The notes under the pieces are model-generated. The model saw only the letters and a list, made by a program, of their open reading frames with translations, had not been told where the DNA came from and did not search any database. This document shows, piece by piece, positions 24,811-34,139 of a stretch of DNA of 64,000 nucleotides (positions are counted from its first letter, which is position 1; each line of letters starts with the position of its first letter). Source of the DNA: Rhizobium gallicum bv. gallicum R602sp (GTDB lineage: Bacteria > Pseudomonadota > Alphaproteobacteria > Rhizobiales > Rhizobiaceae); NCBI RefSeq assembly GCF_000816845.1, contig NZ_CP006877.1:439501-503500 (forward strand). Reading direction: 5' to 3'. The translations under genes and the position numbers were made by a program.

Positions 24811-26064
24811 ATGCGGAAGATGCTTGCGAGCCTGACGCTTGCTGCCTTCCTGTTATCGGCCTGCGGCGGACGGCACATCGGCGTGATGACGCCGGTAGGA
24901 TCCGTGCAGCCGGGCACGTCGAAAGTCGATCTTCTCGTCGCAACCACGCGCGCGCAGGACAAGGATCCCGCCGTCCTCTTTTCCGGCGAGCGCGGCACCG
25001 GCCTGATGGTCAATGCGGTCAACGTTTCGATACCGCCGGATGCCAATCGCAAGATCGGTCAGGTGCAATGGCCGAAGCGCCTGCCGGCAGATCCGCTTCG
25101 CGATTTTGTTACCGTGTCCGTCGATCCGCTGGAAGGAGAGCGGGCGGGCGAGGTCTGGCTGAAGAGCCATATGCCGAAGAGCCGCCGCGTGCTGGTCTTC
25201 GTCCATGGCTTCAACAATCTCTACGAGGATTCCGTTTACCGCTTCGCACAGATAGTTCACGATTCGCATGCGGACGTGGCGCCGGTGGTCTTCACCTGGC
25301 CGTCGCGCGGAAGCATCTTCGACTATAACTACGACAAGGAAAGCACGAATTATTCCCGCGATGCGCTGGAAGAGCTGCTGCGCCGCGCCGCCCAGAACCC
25401 GGCAGTCAGCGATATCACCATCATGGCGCATTCCATGGGCACTTGGCTAACCGTTGAGGCGCTACGCCAGATGGCGATCCGGGACGGGCATGTTGCAAGC
25501 AAGATCAACAACGTCATCCTTGCCTCACCCGATCTCGACGTTGATGTTTTCGGGCGGCAATTCGTAAGCCTCGGCGAGGAGAGACCGCACTTTACCATCT
25601 TCGTTTCACGCGACGACCGGGCGCTGGCGCTTTCGCGGCGCATTTCCGGCAATGTCGATCGCCTCGGCCAGATCGATCCTTCGGCGGAGCCCTATCGCAG
25701 CAAGCTCGAGGCGGCGGGCATAACCGTCCTCGATCTCACCAAGCTCAAGGGCGGCGACAGGCTGAACCACGGCAAATTCGCCGAAAGCCCGGAAGTCGTG
25801 AAGCTGATCGGCGACCGGCTGATCGCCGGCCAGACGATCACCGATTCGCAGGTCGGTCTTGGCGAAGCGGTTGGTGCGGTCGCGATCGGTGCCGCGCAGA
25901 CGGTCGGCAGCGCGGCCAGCGTTGCCGTCAGCACCCCGATCGCGATTTTCGATCCGCGCACGCGCCGCAACTATGATGCCCAGTTGAAGCGCTTCGGCCA
26001 GTCGGTGGAAAATACCGCGGGCTCGGTCGGCGATTCGGTCGGTGCCGGTTTGCCGACACAATAA
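24811..26064 (+). CDS. DUF900-type alpha/beta hydrolase lipoprotein
   Basis: 417 residues from the ATG at 24811. That start gives a proper signal with basic n-region and lipobox (MRKMLASLTLAAFLLSAC, Cys 18). The ATG at 24790 has a good GGAGTAGGGG site and is the alternative. The hydrolase core has VFVHGFNNLYEDSVYRFA (oxyanion region), FTWPSRGSIFDYNYDKES, and nucleophile elbow MAHSMG. The C-terminal 90 residues are Ala/Gly/Val-rich and non-catalytic. Esterase or lipase activity at the envelope is the family expectation; the substrate is unknown. Confidence 0.82.
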   Translation: MRKMLASLTLAAFLLSACGGRHIGVMTPVGSVQPGTSKVDLLVATTRAQDKDPAVLFSGERGTGLMVNAVNVSIPPDANRKIGQVQWPKRLPADPLRDFVTVSVDPLEGERAGEVWLKSHMPKSRRVLVFVHGFNNLYEDSVYRFAQIVHDSHADVAPVVFTWPSRGSIFDYNYDKESTNYSRDALEELLRRAAQNPAVSDITIMAHSMGTWLTVEALRQMAIRDGHVASKINNVILASPDLDVDVFGRQFVSLGEERPHFTIFVSRDDRALALSRRISGNVDRLGQIDPSAEPYRSKLEAAGITVLDLTKLKGGDRLNHGKFAESPEVVKLIGDRLIAGQTITDSQVGLGEAVGAVAIGAAQTVGSAASVAVSTPIAIFDPRTRRNYDAQLKRFGQSVENTAGSVGDSVGAGLPTQ

Positions 26065-26091
26065 AATTCCTCATAGGCATTCATCTCATTC

Positions 26092-26101
26092 TGATATATC
26101 A
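26092..26101. promoter_or_regulatory. Possible GntR-type operator before the amino-acid operon
   Basis: TGATATATCA is a perfect 10-bp palindrome 45 bp before the ATG. A related TGATATATGA runs into the start codon at 26140-26149. Such sequences suit GntR or similar dimeric regulators, but the AT-rich core could also be promoter. Confidence 0.35.
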
Positions 26102-26145
26102 CAATGCAAGTCGTACCGGTAAAGCCTTGCCTTGATGGATGATAT

Positions 26146-27396
26146 ATGACGAATGAGAGGAAGCAGACCGTCGCCGTTGTCGGCGCAGGCGTAATCGGCG
26201 CATCGATCGCCTTCGAAATGCAGCAACGCGGTTTTCAGGTGACGCTGATCGACAAGGGCGAGCCGGGCCGTGGCGCATCCTACGGGAATATGGCGAGCAT
26301 CGCGCTCGATTTCACCGCCGGTTCTGGACCGGCGACCTGGAAGAAAATTCCCCGCTGGCTGATGGATCCCGAGGGACCGGTCTGGCTGCGTCCGTCTTAC
26401 GCACCCAAGATGCTTCCATGGTTCCTGCGTTTCATCGCTGCCGGCCGTCCGTCCCGTCTGCGCGGGATCGAAGATGCAGGCATGAACCTGACCCGACGGG
26501 CGCTAGGCGATTTCCGGACCATGCTTTCTGCAATCGGCGCACCGGAACTCATGACAGAGGAGGGTTGCCTTGCCATCTATGAGACGGAAGCTGAATTCGC
26601 CGCCGACCGCGGCCATATCGAGTTAATGCAGCGCTATGGCTTCGATTTCGAGATATTGAACAGCGGCGTGATCCGCCATTACGAGCCGGAACTTTCGCCC
26701 TCGATCGCGAAGGCCGTGCTTTTGCCGGACAACAAATCGATCCGTGATCCCTACCAGTTGGTGATCAAGCTTGCGGGCGCCGCTCAGGCGGCGGGCGCGC
26801 GCCTCGTTTCAGGTGTCGTGCGCAATATCGAACGCAAACCGGCGGGCGATGCTGTTGTGCTGCTTAAGGAAGGCGGCCGCATCGAGGTCAACTCCGTGGT
26901 ACTGGCAGCCGGTGTGCATACGCGCGAGCTTGCAGCAAAGCTTGGCGAGCCGATCCCGCTGGAGACCGAGCGTGGCTATCACACGCAGATCATGAAGCCC
27001 GGCATCTCGATGCGCTATTCGGTCATCTGGCCGCATCGGGCTTTCATGGTGACGCCGACGGCCGGCGGCATTCGCGTCGGCGGCAACGTCGAGCTGGCGG
27101 GTCTTGACGCGCCGCCGGATTTCCGCCGACCGCGATTGCTCGTGCGCCATGCGCAGCGTGCGCTGCCCGGTTTGAAGATCGAAGAGGCAACCGAATGGAT
27201 GGGCCATCGCCCGGCGCTGCCGGATACGATCCCGATCATCTCGCCTTCATCGAAGATACCGGGGGTGTGGTATGCAACCGGCCACGGCCATCTCGGCCTG
27301 ACGCTTTCGGCGACGACAGCGCAGCTGATCGCCGATATGGTGATGGGGCGCAAACCCACGGTCGACATGACCCCCTTCCGCATAACCCGATATTAG
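26146..27396 (+). CDS. FAD-dependent D-amino-acid dehydrogenase-like oxidoreductase
   Basis: 416 residues, the DadA length. The FAD dinucleotide motif VVGAGVIGASIAFEMQQRGF is at about 9-28, with an acidic ribose contact at the end of the next strand (LIDKGEPGRGASYGNM). The C-terminal cofactor signature is WYATGHGHLGLTLS (about 375-388), with WMGHRPALPDTIPIIS before it. The family oxidises D-amino acids or cyclic imino acids to 2-oxo acids. As the first gene before an SDR and a proline-racemase-family enzyme, a hydroxyproline or related imino-acid substrate is inferred. Confidence 0.85.
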   Translation: MTNERKQTVAVVGAGVIGASIAFEMQQRGFQVTLIDKGEPGRGASYGNMASIALDFTAGSGPATWKKIPRWLMDPEGPVWLRPSYAPKMLPWFLRFIAAGRPSRLRGIEDAGMNLTRRALGDFRTMLSAIGAPELMTEEGCLAIYETEAEFAADRGHIELMQRYGFDFEILNSGVIRHYEPELSPSIAKAVLLPDNKSIRDPYQLVIKLAGAAQAAGARLVSGVVRNIERKPAGDAVVLLKEGGRIEVNSVVLAAGVHTRELAAKLGEPIPLETERGYHTQIMKPGISMRYSVIWPHRAFMVTPTAGGIRVGGNVELAGLDAPPDFRRPRLLVRHAQRALPGLKIEEATEWMGHRPALPDTIPIISPSSKIPGVWYATGHGHLGLTLSATTAQLIADMVMGRKPTVDMTPFRITRY

Positions 27397-27405
27397 GAGG
27401 AACCG

Positions 27406-28116
27406 ATGTCCGATAGCACGAAGCCCGTAGCGCTGATTACCGGTGGCGGCCGTGGCATGGGCGAGGCGATTGCCCGCGAACTGGACGCGCAGGGCTATCG
27501 TCTGGCGCTGATGTCTCCCTCCGAAAGCTGCGAGAAGCTGGCCTTCGAGCTTGGCGGCGTTGCCTCGCGCGGCGTGGCGGAGAAGGCCGAAGACATCCAG
27601 GCGATTTTCGACCTGACGATGAAGACCTATGGCCGCATCGACGCTGTCGTGAACCACACGGGTCATCCGCCGAAGGGCGACCTCCTGGATATCACCGATG
27701 AGATGTGGGCGCTCGGTTCCGACATGATGATCCTATCGCTGGTGCGCATGGCCCGCCTCGTGACGCCCGTCATGCTCAAGCAGGGCAAGGGCGCTTTGGT
27801 AAATATCACGACCTTCGCCGCTTATGAACCGTCACTGATCTTCCCCGTTTCCTGCACCTATCGCGCGGCGGCAGGCGCCTTCACCAAGCTTTATTCGGAT
27901 CGCTATGCTGCGGATAATATCCGCATGAACTGCATCCTGCCCGGTTATATCGACAGCCTTAACCACAAGCCGGAAACCGCTGACAAGATCCCGATGAAGC
28001 GCATCGGCCATATGGAAGAAATCGCAAAGACCGCAGCTTTCCTGCTTTCCGACGGCGCGGGCTACATCACGGGTCAGAATATCCGCGTCGATGGCGGCGT
28101 CACGCGTCACGTTTGA
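27406..28116 (+). CDS. Short-chain dehydrogenase/reductase
   Basis: 236 residues. NAD(P)-binding TGGGRGMGEAIA is at about 12-23. The usual NNAG is VNHTGH here, a mild deviation. In the catalytic region the Tyr of YxxxK is in CTYRAAAGAFTKLYS, where the Lys position is Ala-Gly rather than YxxxK, so classical catalysis is questionable. The C-terminal GAGYITGQNIRVDGGVTRHV is typical. A strong TTAGGAGG site precedes it, and it lies 9 bp after the DadA-like gene. Confidence 0.85.
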   Translation: MSDSTKPVALITGGGRGMGEAIARELDAQGYRLALMSPSESCEKLAFELGGVASRGVAEKAEDIQAIFDLTMKTYGRIDAVVNHTGHPPKGDLLDITDEMWALGSDMMILSLVRMARLVTPVMLKQGKGALVNITTFAAYEPSLIFPVSCTYRAAAGAFTKLYSDRYAADNIRMNCILPGYIDSLNHKPETADKIPMKRIGHMEEIAKTAAFLLSDGAGYITGQNIRVDGGVTRHV

Positions 28117-28128
28117 TAGGAGTATGAA

Positions 28129-29166
28129 ATGAGGTGGAAGCGTACCATCCAGCTTCTGGACGTTCACTGCGAAGGCGAGATCGGCAAGGTCGCGATTGGC
28201 GGTCTGCCGAAAATCCCCGGCGAGACCGTTGCCGCGCAGCTTCACTGGTTGAACACCGACCCCAAGGGCACCGAGCTTCGCCGTTTCCTCTGCCTCGAGC
28301 CGCGCGGGGCGCCGATCGGGTCCGTCAATCTGCTCTTGCCCGCCAAGCATCCCGATGCCGATGCAGCCTTCGTCATTCTGCAGCCGGATCAGGCGCATGC
28401 GAGTTCGGGCTCGAATTCGATTTGCGTCACCACCGCGCTGCTCGAATCCGGCATCGTCGAAATGAAGGAACCTGAAACGGTCGTTACCCTGGAGACTGCG
28501 GCCGGTCTGGTAAAGGCGCTGGCAACCTGCCGCGATGGCCGCTGCGAGAAGGTGCAGCTCACCATGGTTCCGGCTTTCGTCCATCAACTGGACGTCGAGA
28601 TCCAAACGCCGCATTGGGGAAAGGTCAAAGCGGACATCTGCTATGGCGGCATCTTCTATGCACTGATCGATGTCCGCCAGATCAACCTGACGATTGAGAA
28701 GACCAATGCCGCAGGCCTCGTTCAGGCAGGCATGATCCTCAAGGAGATCATCAATCGCGACATCCCGGTCGTACATCCGGAAATTCCAGCCATCTCCGGT
28801 GTTGCCTATGTGATGTTCCGCGATACCGAGCCGGATGGCGCGGTGCGCACCTGCACGACCATGTGGCCTGGCCGTGCCGACCGCTCACCCTGCGGCACCG
28901 GCAGCTCGGCGAACCTGACTGCGCTCCATGCACGCGGCAGGGCCAAGGTGGGCGATATCTTCAGGTCACGCTCGATCATCGGCTCGGAATTCGAGGTTGG
29001 CTTGCAAGCGGTGACCGAAGTCGCAGGCCGCCTGGCCATCATCCCGACGATCACCGGTCGCGGTTTCACCTTCGGCCTGTCTCAGGTGGCGCTCGACCCC
29101 TTCGATCCGCATCCGGACGGCTTTGCGCTGACGGATGTCTGGGGGCCGCAGGCGGGCGAGATTTAA
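28129..29166 (+). CDS. Proline-racemase superfamily enzyme, dehydratase-type active site
   Basis: 345 residues. The first catalytic position of the proline racemase family (Cys in MCGHG) is Ser here, in ASSGSNSIC (Ser about 93), while the second is kept in DRSPCGTGSS (Cys about 255). A Ser/Thr plus Cys pair is the mark of trans-3-hydroxy-L-proline dehydratases rather than epimerases, which need two Cys. With the upstream oxidase and SDR it suggests degradation of a hydroxyproline-like imino acid. The GHG motif itself is altered to GSN, so another substrate is possible. The gene is 12 bp after the SDR. Confidence 0.82.
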   Translation: MRWKRTIQLLDVHCEGEIGKVAIGGLPKIPGETVAAQLHWLNTDPKGTELRRFLCLEPRGAPIGSVNLLLPAKHPDADAAFVILQPDQAHASSGSNSICVTTALLESGIVEMKEPETVVTLETAAGLVKALATCRDGRCEKVQLTMVPAFVHQLDVEIQTPHWGKVKADICYGGIFYALIDVRQINLTIEKTNAAGLVQAGMILKEIINRDIPVVHPEIPAISGVAYVMFRDTEPDGAVRTCTTMWPGRADRSPCGTGSSANLTALHARGRAKVGDIFRSRSIIGSEFEVGLQAVTEVAGRLAIIPTITGRGFTFGLSQVALDPFDPHPDGFALTDVWGPQAGEI

Positions 29167-29169
29167 GAG

Positions 29170-29646
29170 CTAATAGTCGAAAGGCTCGACCTCGGCCTTG
29201 GCACCTTCGCCGGCAGCCTTCGGGTAGACGACGCCCTTGCGCAAGATGATATTGGCGTAGAGACGCGGCTCGCTTGTCTGAATGACGGCGTGGGCCGCGC
29301 GAACGCGGTTATAGAAATCCTGGCCGACGAGCGGCGTCACCTGGCGATGCGGCTCGTGCTTGGCGCAGCAGTCGATCATTTCCTCGTGCACGGGATCGAG
29401 CTTGTCGCGCTCTGCCTTGACGGTCGAGCGGAAGATCGCTTCCGGCACGAAATCGTCGATCGGCAGCACGCTCAAAACCGCGTTGAGCACCGGTACGACG
29501 CCGTGGCCGTCGAGGCGGATCAGGCGCCGCCCATGTTCGACACCCGGATAATTGCCGTCGACGATGGCGATCTCGTCGCCGTGGCCCATCTCGCGCAGCG
29601 TCGAAAGCAGTTGCGGACTTAAGAGCGGATCAAGTCCCTTCAGCAT
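29170..29646 (-). CDS. RbsD/FucU-family sugar mutarotase
   Basis: 158 residues from the ATG at 29646, preceded by AAGGAGAT. The N-terminal MLKGLDPLLSPQLLSTLREM and GHGDEIAIVDGNYP carry the family His and Asp, and the C-terminal RLYANIILRKGVVYP is the Tyr-bearing strand. These enzymes interconvert anomers of free sugars. Placed after the ROK regulator of the fructose locus and overlapping it by 17 bp, it may supply the anomer used by the transporter or kinase. A second, diverged copy lies at 62020-62466. Confidence 0.88.
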   Translation of the reverse strand: MLKGLDPLLSPQLLSTLREMGHGDEIAIVDGNYPGVEHGRRLIRLDGHGVVPVLNAVLSVLPIDDFVPEAIFRSTVKAERDKLDPVHEEMIDCCAKHEPHRQVTPLVGQDFYNRVRAAHAVIQTSEPRLYANIILRKGVVYPKAAGEGAKAEVEPFDY

Positions 29647-30877
29647 TTTCGATCTCCTTGAAAAGCACATTCTGGTCGGTCAGATAGCGCGCAAAGATCG
29701 GCAGGCTCGCGCCACCGATCGCGCGCGCTTGCGCCCCCACCACACCTTCGATGATCTCTGGCATCACAACACCCTGCAGGTCGAGTTTCGCGGCCTCGCG
29801 GATCGTTGCGCTTACGATACGCTTGCGCACCCAGCCGGGGAAGCCGCCGTCGATGACGGCCGCGCTGAAATCGATGATCGAGGCAGCGGCAACGATCGCC
29901 TGCGCCAAGGCTTTCGCGGTGTCCTGGATCCAGGTCTCCATCGGCGCGCCGAAATCCACCCAGTCGTCGGCGGAATACCAGAGCGGCTGAGGGTCGATGC
30001 CTTTGTCGCGCAGCATGTTTTCGAGCACGAAGATCGAGGCAATATCGAGAAGCTGGCGGTTTTCGCCGTTCTTGTCGCGTACCGGAAGCGGCCCGATCGC
30101 GCCGGCAGTGCCTGTTCGGCCGGAGAAGATCGCCGAGTTGAGGACGATGCCGCCGCCGATAAACGAGCCTATGAAAAGGTAGACGAAATCCGGGTAGGAT
30201 GGGCCGACGCCGAAGACGAGTTCAGCGCCGCAGGCGCTGGTCGCATCGTTTTGCAGATAGACCGGATGTGAAACGCGCGCGGCAACTTCGGCCTGCAGGT
30301 CGAACCCGCGCCAGACTTCCATTGTGCCCTCCGGCGCACCGACCTCGTCTGCCCAGTTCCAAAGCTCGAAGGGCGCGGCAATGCCGATGCCTGCGATCCG
30401 GCTCCGTTGTCTCTCGTCGAGTATGCTTTCAAGCTCCCGGATGCCGGAAATGATGAAGGCGAGAATTTCGTCGGGTTGGGGATAGGCATATGTCCGGTGC
30501 AACTGCATTCGGATGCGCCCGACGAAATCCATCAAAACCAGATCGGCGCTGCGCCGGCCCATCTTTACGCCGAAGGAATAGACGGCATCGGGATTGAGGT
30601 GCATTGGGATTGATGGCTGTCCGACGCGGCCGCGAACGGGTTCGCCTCTTGAAAGCACCCCCTCCCTCTCCAGTTCCCTCATGATGACGGAAACGGTTTG
30701 AGCAGAAAGGCCGCTGCGGCGTGCGATGTCGGCCTTCGAAAGCGAGCCGTAGAGGCGCACCAGCGAAAGGACCAACCGCTCGTTATAAGCGCGCACCCTG
30801 ACCTGGTTCGCGCCGCCCGCCGGATTCAGAATTGGTGGTGTGCCCGGCGCGTGCGTCGGACCGTCCAAGGACGACAT
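29630..30877 (-). CDS. frcR: ROK-family transcriptional repressor of the fructose transport locus
   Basis: 415 residues. A winged HTH at the N-terminus (VLSLVRLYGSLSKADIARRS, GLSAQTVSVIMRELEREGVL) is followed by a ROK sugar-kinase-like domain. The ROK zinc motif CxCGxxGC is not apparent, and the DGTxG phosphate motif is weak, so it is a regulator rather than a kinase. It is divergent from the frcB-like gene across 238 bp, matching the frcR-frcBCAK layout known in Sinorhizobium meliloti. The symbol rests on this synteny. Confidence 0.82.
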   Translation of the reverse strand: MSSLDGPTHAPGTPPILNPAGGANQVRVRAYNERLVLSLVRLYGSLSKADIARRSGLSAQTVSVIMRELEREGVLSRGEPVRGRVGQPSIPMHLNPDAVYSFGVKMGRRSADLVLMDFVGRIRMQLHRTYAYPQPDEILAFIISGIRELESILDERQRSRIAGIGIAAPFELWNWADEVGAPEGTMEVWRGFDLQAEVAARVSHPVYLQNDATSACGAELVFGVGPSYPDFVYLFIGSFIGGGIVLNSAIFSGRTGTAGAIGPLPVRDKNGENRQLLDIASIFVLENMLRDKGIDPQPLWYSADDWVDFGAPMETWIQDTAKALAQAIVAAASIIDFSAAVIDGGFPGWVRKRIVSATIREAAKLDLQGVVMPEIIEGVVGAQARAIGGASLPIFARYLTDQNVLFKEIENAEGT

Positions 30878-30961
30878 TGGCCACTCCTCCCGTTCATTGG
30901 CCTATGCCTGATTTGTGATCAACATGCCACATGGAATTAATAATTCAATTGGATTTATTTA

Positions 30962-30990
30962 TTGACAAGCGAATTTCTTTTCGTTCTTAA
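30962..30990 (+). promoter_or_regulatory. Likely promoter of frcBCAK
   Basis: TTGACA at 30962-30967, a 17-bp spacer, then TCTTAA at 30985-30990. The -35 is perfect and the -10 weak, consistent with a regulated promoter. An AT-rich stretch just upstream (30930-30960) could hold the ROK repressor site. Confidence 0.5.
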
Positions 30991-31115
30991 TTGCGATCGT
31001 CAACAATGTGGGACGGCTTTGGAGGAGGCCTTTGACTGAATCTGCGGTGTCGTCCCGTATCTCAAATTCCGGTTCTGCCATGCGGGCGTTCCGGCTAATC
31101 TCTGGGAGGAGTTTC

Positions 31116-32135
31116 ATGAAGAAATCAGTTCTGGCTTTCGGCGCGCTTGCACTCGGCGTTGCTTTTTCCGCTCCGGCCATGGCCGCGGATGTTTCCGCCT
31201 GCCTGATCACCAAGACGGACACCAATCCGTTCTTCGTCAAGATGAAGGAAGGCGCAACGGCCAAGGCGAAGGAGCTCGGCGTTACACTGAAGTCCTACGC
31301 CGGCAAGATCGACGGCGACAGCGAAAGCCAGGTTGCTGCTATCGAAAGCTGCATTGCCGATGGCGCGAAGGGCATTCTGATCACTGCATCCGATACCAAG
31401 GGCATCGTTTCGTCGGTCAAGAAAGCGCGCGACGCTGGCCTGCTGGTCATCGCGCTCGACACGCCGCTCGATCCGGCTGATGCCGCTGACGCGACCTTTG
31501 CGACCGACAACCTGCTCGCCGGAAAGCTGATCGGCCAGTGGGCCAAGGAAACGCTCGGCGACAAGGCAAAGGACGCCAAGATCGGCTTCCTCGATCTACT
31601 CCCCTCGCAACCTTCCGTCGACGTTCTGCGTGACCAGGGCTTCATGATGGGATTCGGCATCGACACTAAGGACCCGAACAAGATCGGCGATGAGGACGAT
31701 CCGCGCATCGTCGGTCATGATGTGACCAACGGCAACGAAGAAGGCGGCCGCAAGGCCATGGAAAACCTTCTCCAGAAGGATCCGAGCATTAACGTGATCC
31801 ACACGATCAACGAGCCGGCCGCTGTTGGTGCCTATCAGGCGCTGAAGGCTGTCGGAATGGAGAGCAATGTGCTGATCGTGTCGGTTGACGGTGGTTGCCC
31901 GGGCGTCCAGTCGGTCAAGGACGGCGTCATCGGCGCCACCTCGCAGCAGTACCCGCTAATGATGGCGGCTCTCGGCGTCGAGGCGATCAAGAAGTTCGCC
32001 GATAGCGGTGAAAAACCGAAGCCGACCGAGGGCAAGTCCTTCTTCGATACCGGCGTTTCGCTCGTCACTGACAAGCCGGTTTCCGGCGTCGAGTCGATCG
32101 ATACCAAGGTTGGCACCGACAAGTGCTGGGGCTGA
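31116..32135 (+). CDS. frcB: Fructose-type ABC transporter periplasmic binding protein
   Basis: 339 residues from the ATG at 31116, preceded by GGGAGGAG. A Sec signal ([20 protein letters not shown]) ends at AMA-A. The mature protein is a type I sugar-binding fold: [60 protein letters not shown] and [20 protein letters not shown]. The following hairpin (32158-32187) separates it from the permease gene, so it should be made in excess. Family and synteny point to fructose, with ribose or mannose as alternatives. Confidence 0.92.
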   Translation: MKKSVLAFGALALGVAFSAPAMAADVSACLITKTDTNPFFVKMKEGATAKAKELGVTLKSYAGKIDGDSESQVAAIESCIADGAKGILITASDTKGIVSSVKKARDAGLLVIALDTPLDPADAADATFATDNLLAGKLIGQWAKETLGDKAKDAKIGFLDLLPSQPSVDVLRDQGFMMGFGIDTKDPNKIGDEDDPRIVGHDVTNGNEEGGRKAMENLLQKDPSINVIHTINEPAAVGAYQALKAVGMESNVLIVSVDGGCPGVQSVKDGVIGATSQQYPLMMAALGVEAIKKFADSGEKPKPTEGKSFFDTGVSLVTDKPVSGVESIDTKVGTDKCWG

Positions 32136-32157
32136 GCCTGGCTATCTAGCCACAACG

Positions 32158-32187
32158 ACGGCCGGGGCTCGATCCTCGGCCGTTTTC
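32158..32187 (+). terminator. Intercistronic attenuating hairpin between frcB and frcC
   Basis: A 10-bp stem ACGGCCGGGG/CCTCGGCCGT (one G-T pair) with loop CTCGAT, followed by TTTTC. The T-tract is short, so it is probably a partial terminator that also protects the frcB mRNA 3' end. Confidence 0.75.
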
Positions 32188-32289
32188 GACAGACGATAAG
32201 CTCTTGCCTCAAGGACCGGCATGCGAAGACCGGAGCAAGATGGGCAATAGCTTCCGCGCGCGGTTCGGCGCGAAAGCGGAGGAGAAAAT

Positions 32290-33354
32290 ATGACTGGATC
32301 ACAGGAATTCGAACGGGTTCTTGATGGCAGCGACAAGAATGTCGCGTCGTTCGAACACCAGGACATCTCGTTTCTGAAGCGTGCGCAGCACTTCCTACAC
32401 TCGACGCCGGCAGCGGTGCCGCTGATCGTGCTGGTGCTGGCGATCATCATTTTCGGCATGGCGATTGGTGGGCGGTTCTTCTCGTCCTACACGCTCACGC
32501 TCATTCTGCAGCAGATCGCCATCGTCGGCATCCTCGGCGCGGCCCAGACGCTGGTCATCCTGACCGCCGGCATCGATCTTTCGATCGGCGTCATCATGGT
32601 CATTTCCGCCGTCGTCATGGGCAACTGTGCCATCACCTACGGAATTCCAACGCCTATAGCCGTCATCCTGGGCATGCTGGTCGGCGGCCTATGCGGCTTG
32701 CTCAACGGTTTTCTCGTCGCCTACATGAAGCTGCCGCCGTTCATCGTGACGCTCGGCACGTGGAATATCGTTATGGCGACGAATTTCATCTACTCGGCAA
32801 ACGAGACGATCCGCGATGCGGACGTGGATGCGCAGGCGCCACTGCTCCATTTCTTCGCGCTCAGTTTCAAGGTCGGCAATGCGGTCTTGACGCTCGGCGT
32901 CATCGCCATGGTGCTGCTGGTGCTCGGGCTCTGGTATGTTCTCAACCACACGGCCTGGGGCAGGCACGTCTATGCGGTGGGCGATGATCCGGAGGCGGCA
33001 AAGCTCTCCGGCATCCAAACCAAGAGCGTGCTGCTCACGGTCTATGCAATCTCGGGCGTCATCGCAGCCTTTGCAGCCTGGGTATCGATCGGCCGCAACG
33101 GCTCCATCTCGCCGTCTTCAGCGGTCACCGATTATAACCTGCAGGCGATCACCGCGACCGTGATCGGCGGTATCTCGCTCTTTGGCGGCCGCGGTTCCAT
33201 CCTCGGTACCCTGTTCGGCGCGATGATCGTCGGCGTCGTGTCCATGGGCCTCAACATGCTCGGGGCCGACCCTCAGTGGAAAGTCCTGCTGACCGGCGTG
33301 CTCATCATCGCCGCTGTCGCAATCGACCAGTGGATCAGAAAGGTTTCGGTGTAA
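32290..33354 (+). CDS. frcC: Sugar ABC transporter permease
   Basis: 354 residues with 8-10 hydrophobic spans from about residue 38 onward. The conserved VILTAGIDLSIGVIMVISAV and TVIGGISLFGGRGSILGTLF segments mark the RbsC/FrcC permease family. The N-terminal 35 residues are cytosolic and charged. It has a GGAGGAG site upstream, and the ATPase begins 2 bp after its stop codon. Confidence 0.93.
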   Translation: MTGSQEFERVLDGSDKNVASFEHQDISFLKRAQHFLHSTPAAVPLIVLVLAIIIFGMAIGGRFFSSYTLTLILQQIAIVGILGAAQTLVILTAGIDLSIGVIMVISAVVMGNCAITYGIPTPIAVILGMLVGGLCGLLNGFLVAYMKLPPFIVTLGTWNIVMATNFIYSANETIRDADVDAQAPLLHFFALSFKVGNAVLTLGVIAMVLLVLGLWYVLNHTAWGRHVYAVGDDPEAAKLSGIQTKSVLLTVYAISGVIAAFAAWVSIGRNGSISPSSAVTDYNLQAITATVIGGISLFGGRGSILGTLFGAMIVGVVSMGLNMLGADPQWKVLLTGVLIIAAVAIDQWIRKVSV

Positions 33355-33356
33355 TC

Positions 33357-34139
33357 ATGGCTGTTGAACCCATCCTTACCGCCCGCGGCCTCGTGAAGCG
33401 CTACGGACGCGTCACCGCGCTCGACAACGCAGACTTCGACCTTTATCCCGGCGAAATTCTCGCCGTCATCGGCGACAACGGCGCCGGCAAGTCGTCGCTC
33501 ATCAAGGCGATTTCCGGTGCAGTTACTCCCGACGAGGGCGAGATCACGCTGGAGGGCAAGCCGGTCCACTTCAAGTCGCCGATGGAGGCGCGTGAGGCGG
33601 GCATTGAGACCGTCTATCAGAACCTTGCGCTTTCTCCTGCCTTGTCGATTGCCGACAACATGTTTCTTGGCCGTGAGATCAGGAGGCCGGGCGTGCTCGG
33701 CAGTTGGTTCCGCATGCTCGATCGGCCGGCGATGGAAAAACGCGCCCGAACGAAGCTCACGGAATTGGGTTTGATGACGATCCAGAACATCAATCAGGCG
33801 GTCGAAACGCTCTCCGGTGGCCAGCGCCAGGGTGTGGCGGTTGCGCGCGCGGCCGCTTTCGGCTCCAAGGTTGTCATCATGGATGAGCCGACAGCCGCAC
33901 TCGGAGTGAAGGAAAGCCGTCGCGTGCTGGAACTGATCCTCGACGTGCGTTCCCGCGGCTTGCCGATCGTGCTCATTTCGCACAACATGCCGCATGTCTT
34001 CGAAGTCGCGGACCGTATCCACATCCACCGGCTCGGCCGCCGCCTGACGGTCATCAATCCGAAGGAATATACCATGTCGGACGCCGTGGCATTCATGACC
34101 GGCGCCAAGACGGTCCCCACGGATCCGGTTCCCGCATGA
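33357..34139 (+). CDS. frcA: Sugar ABC transporter ATP-binding protein (single domain)
   Basis: 260 residues from the ATG at 33357. Walker A is GDNGAGKSS (about 39-47), the signature is LSGGQRQGVAVARA, Walker B is VVIMDEPTAALG and the switch His is in VLISHNMPHVF. Unlike RbsA-type proteins it has only one ATPase domain, so two copies must pair in the complex, as known for FrcA. Its stop overlaps the frcK start (ATGA). Confidence 0.93.
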   Translation: MAVEPILTARGLVKRYGRVTALDNADFDLYPGEILAVIGDNGAGKSSLIKAISGAVTPDEGEITLEGKPVHFKSPMEAREAGIETVYQNLALSPALSIADNMFLGREIRRPGVLGSWFRMLDRPAMEKRARTKLTELGLMTIQNINQAVETLSGGQRQGVAVARAAAFGSKVVIMDEPTAALGVKESRRVLELILDVRSRGLPIVLISHNMPHVFEVADRIHIHRLGRRLTVINPKEYTMSDAVAFMTGAKTVPTDPVPA

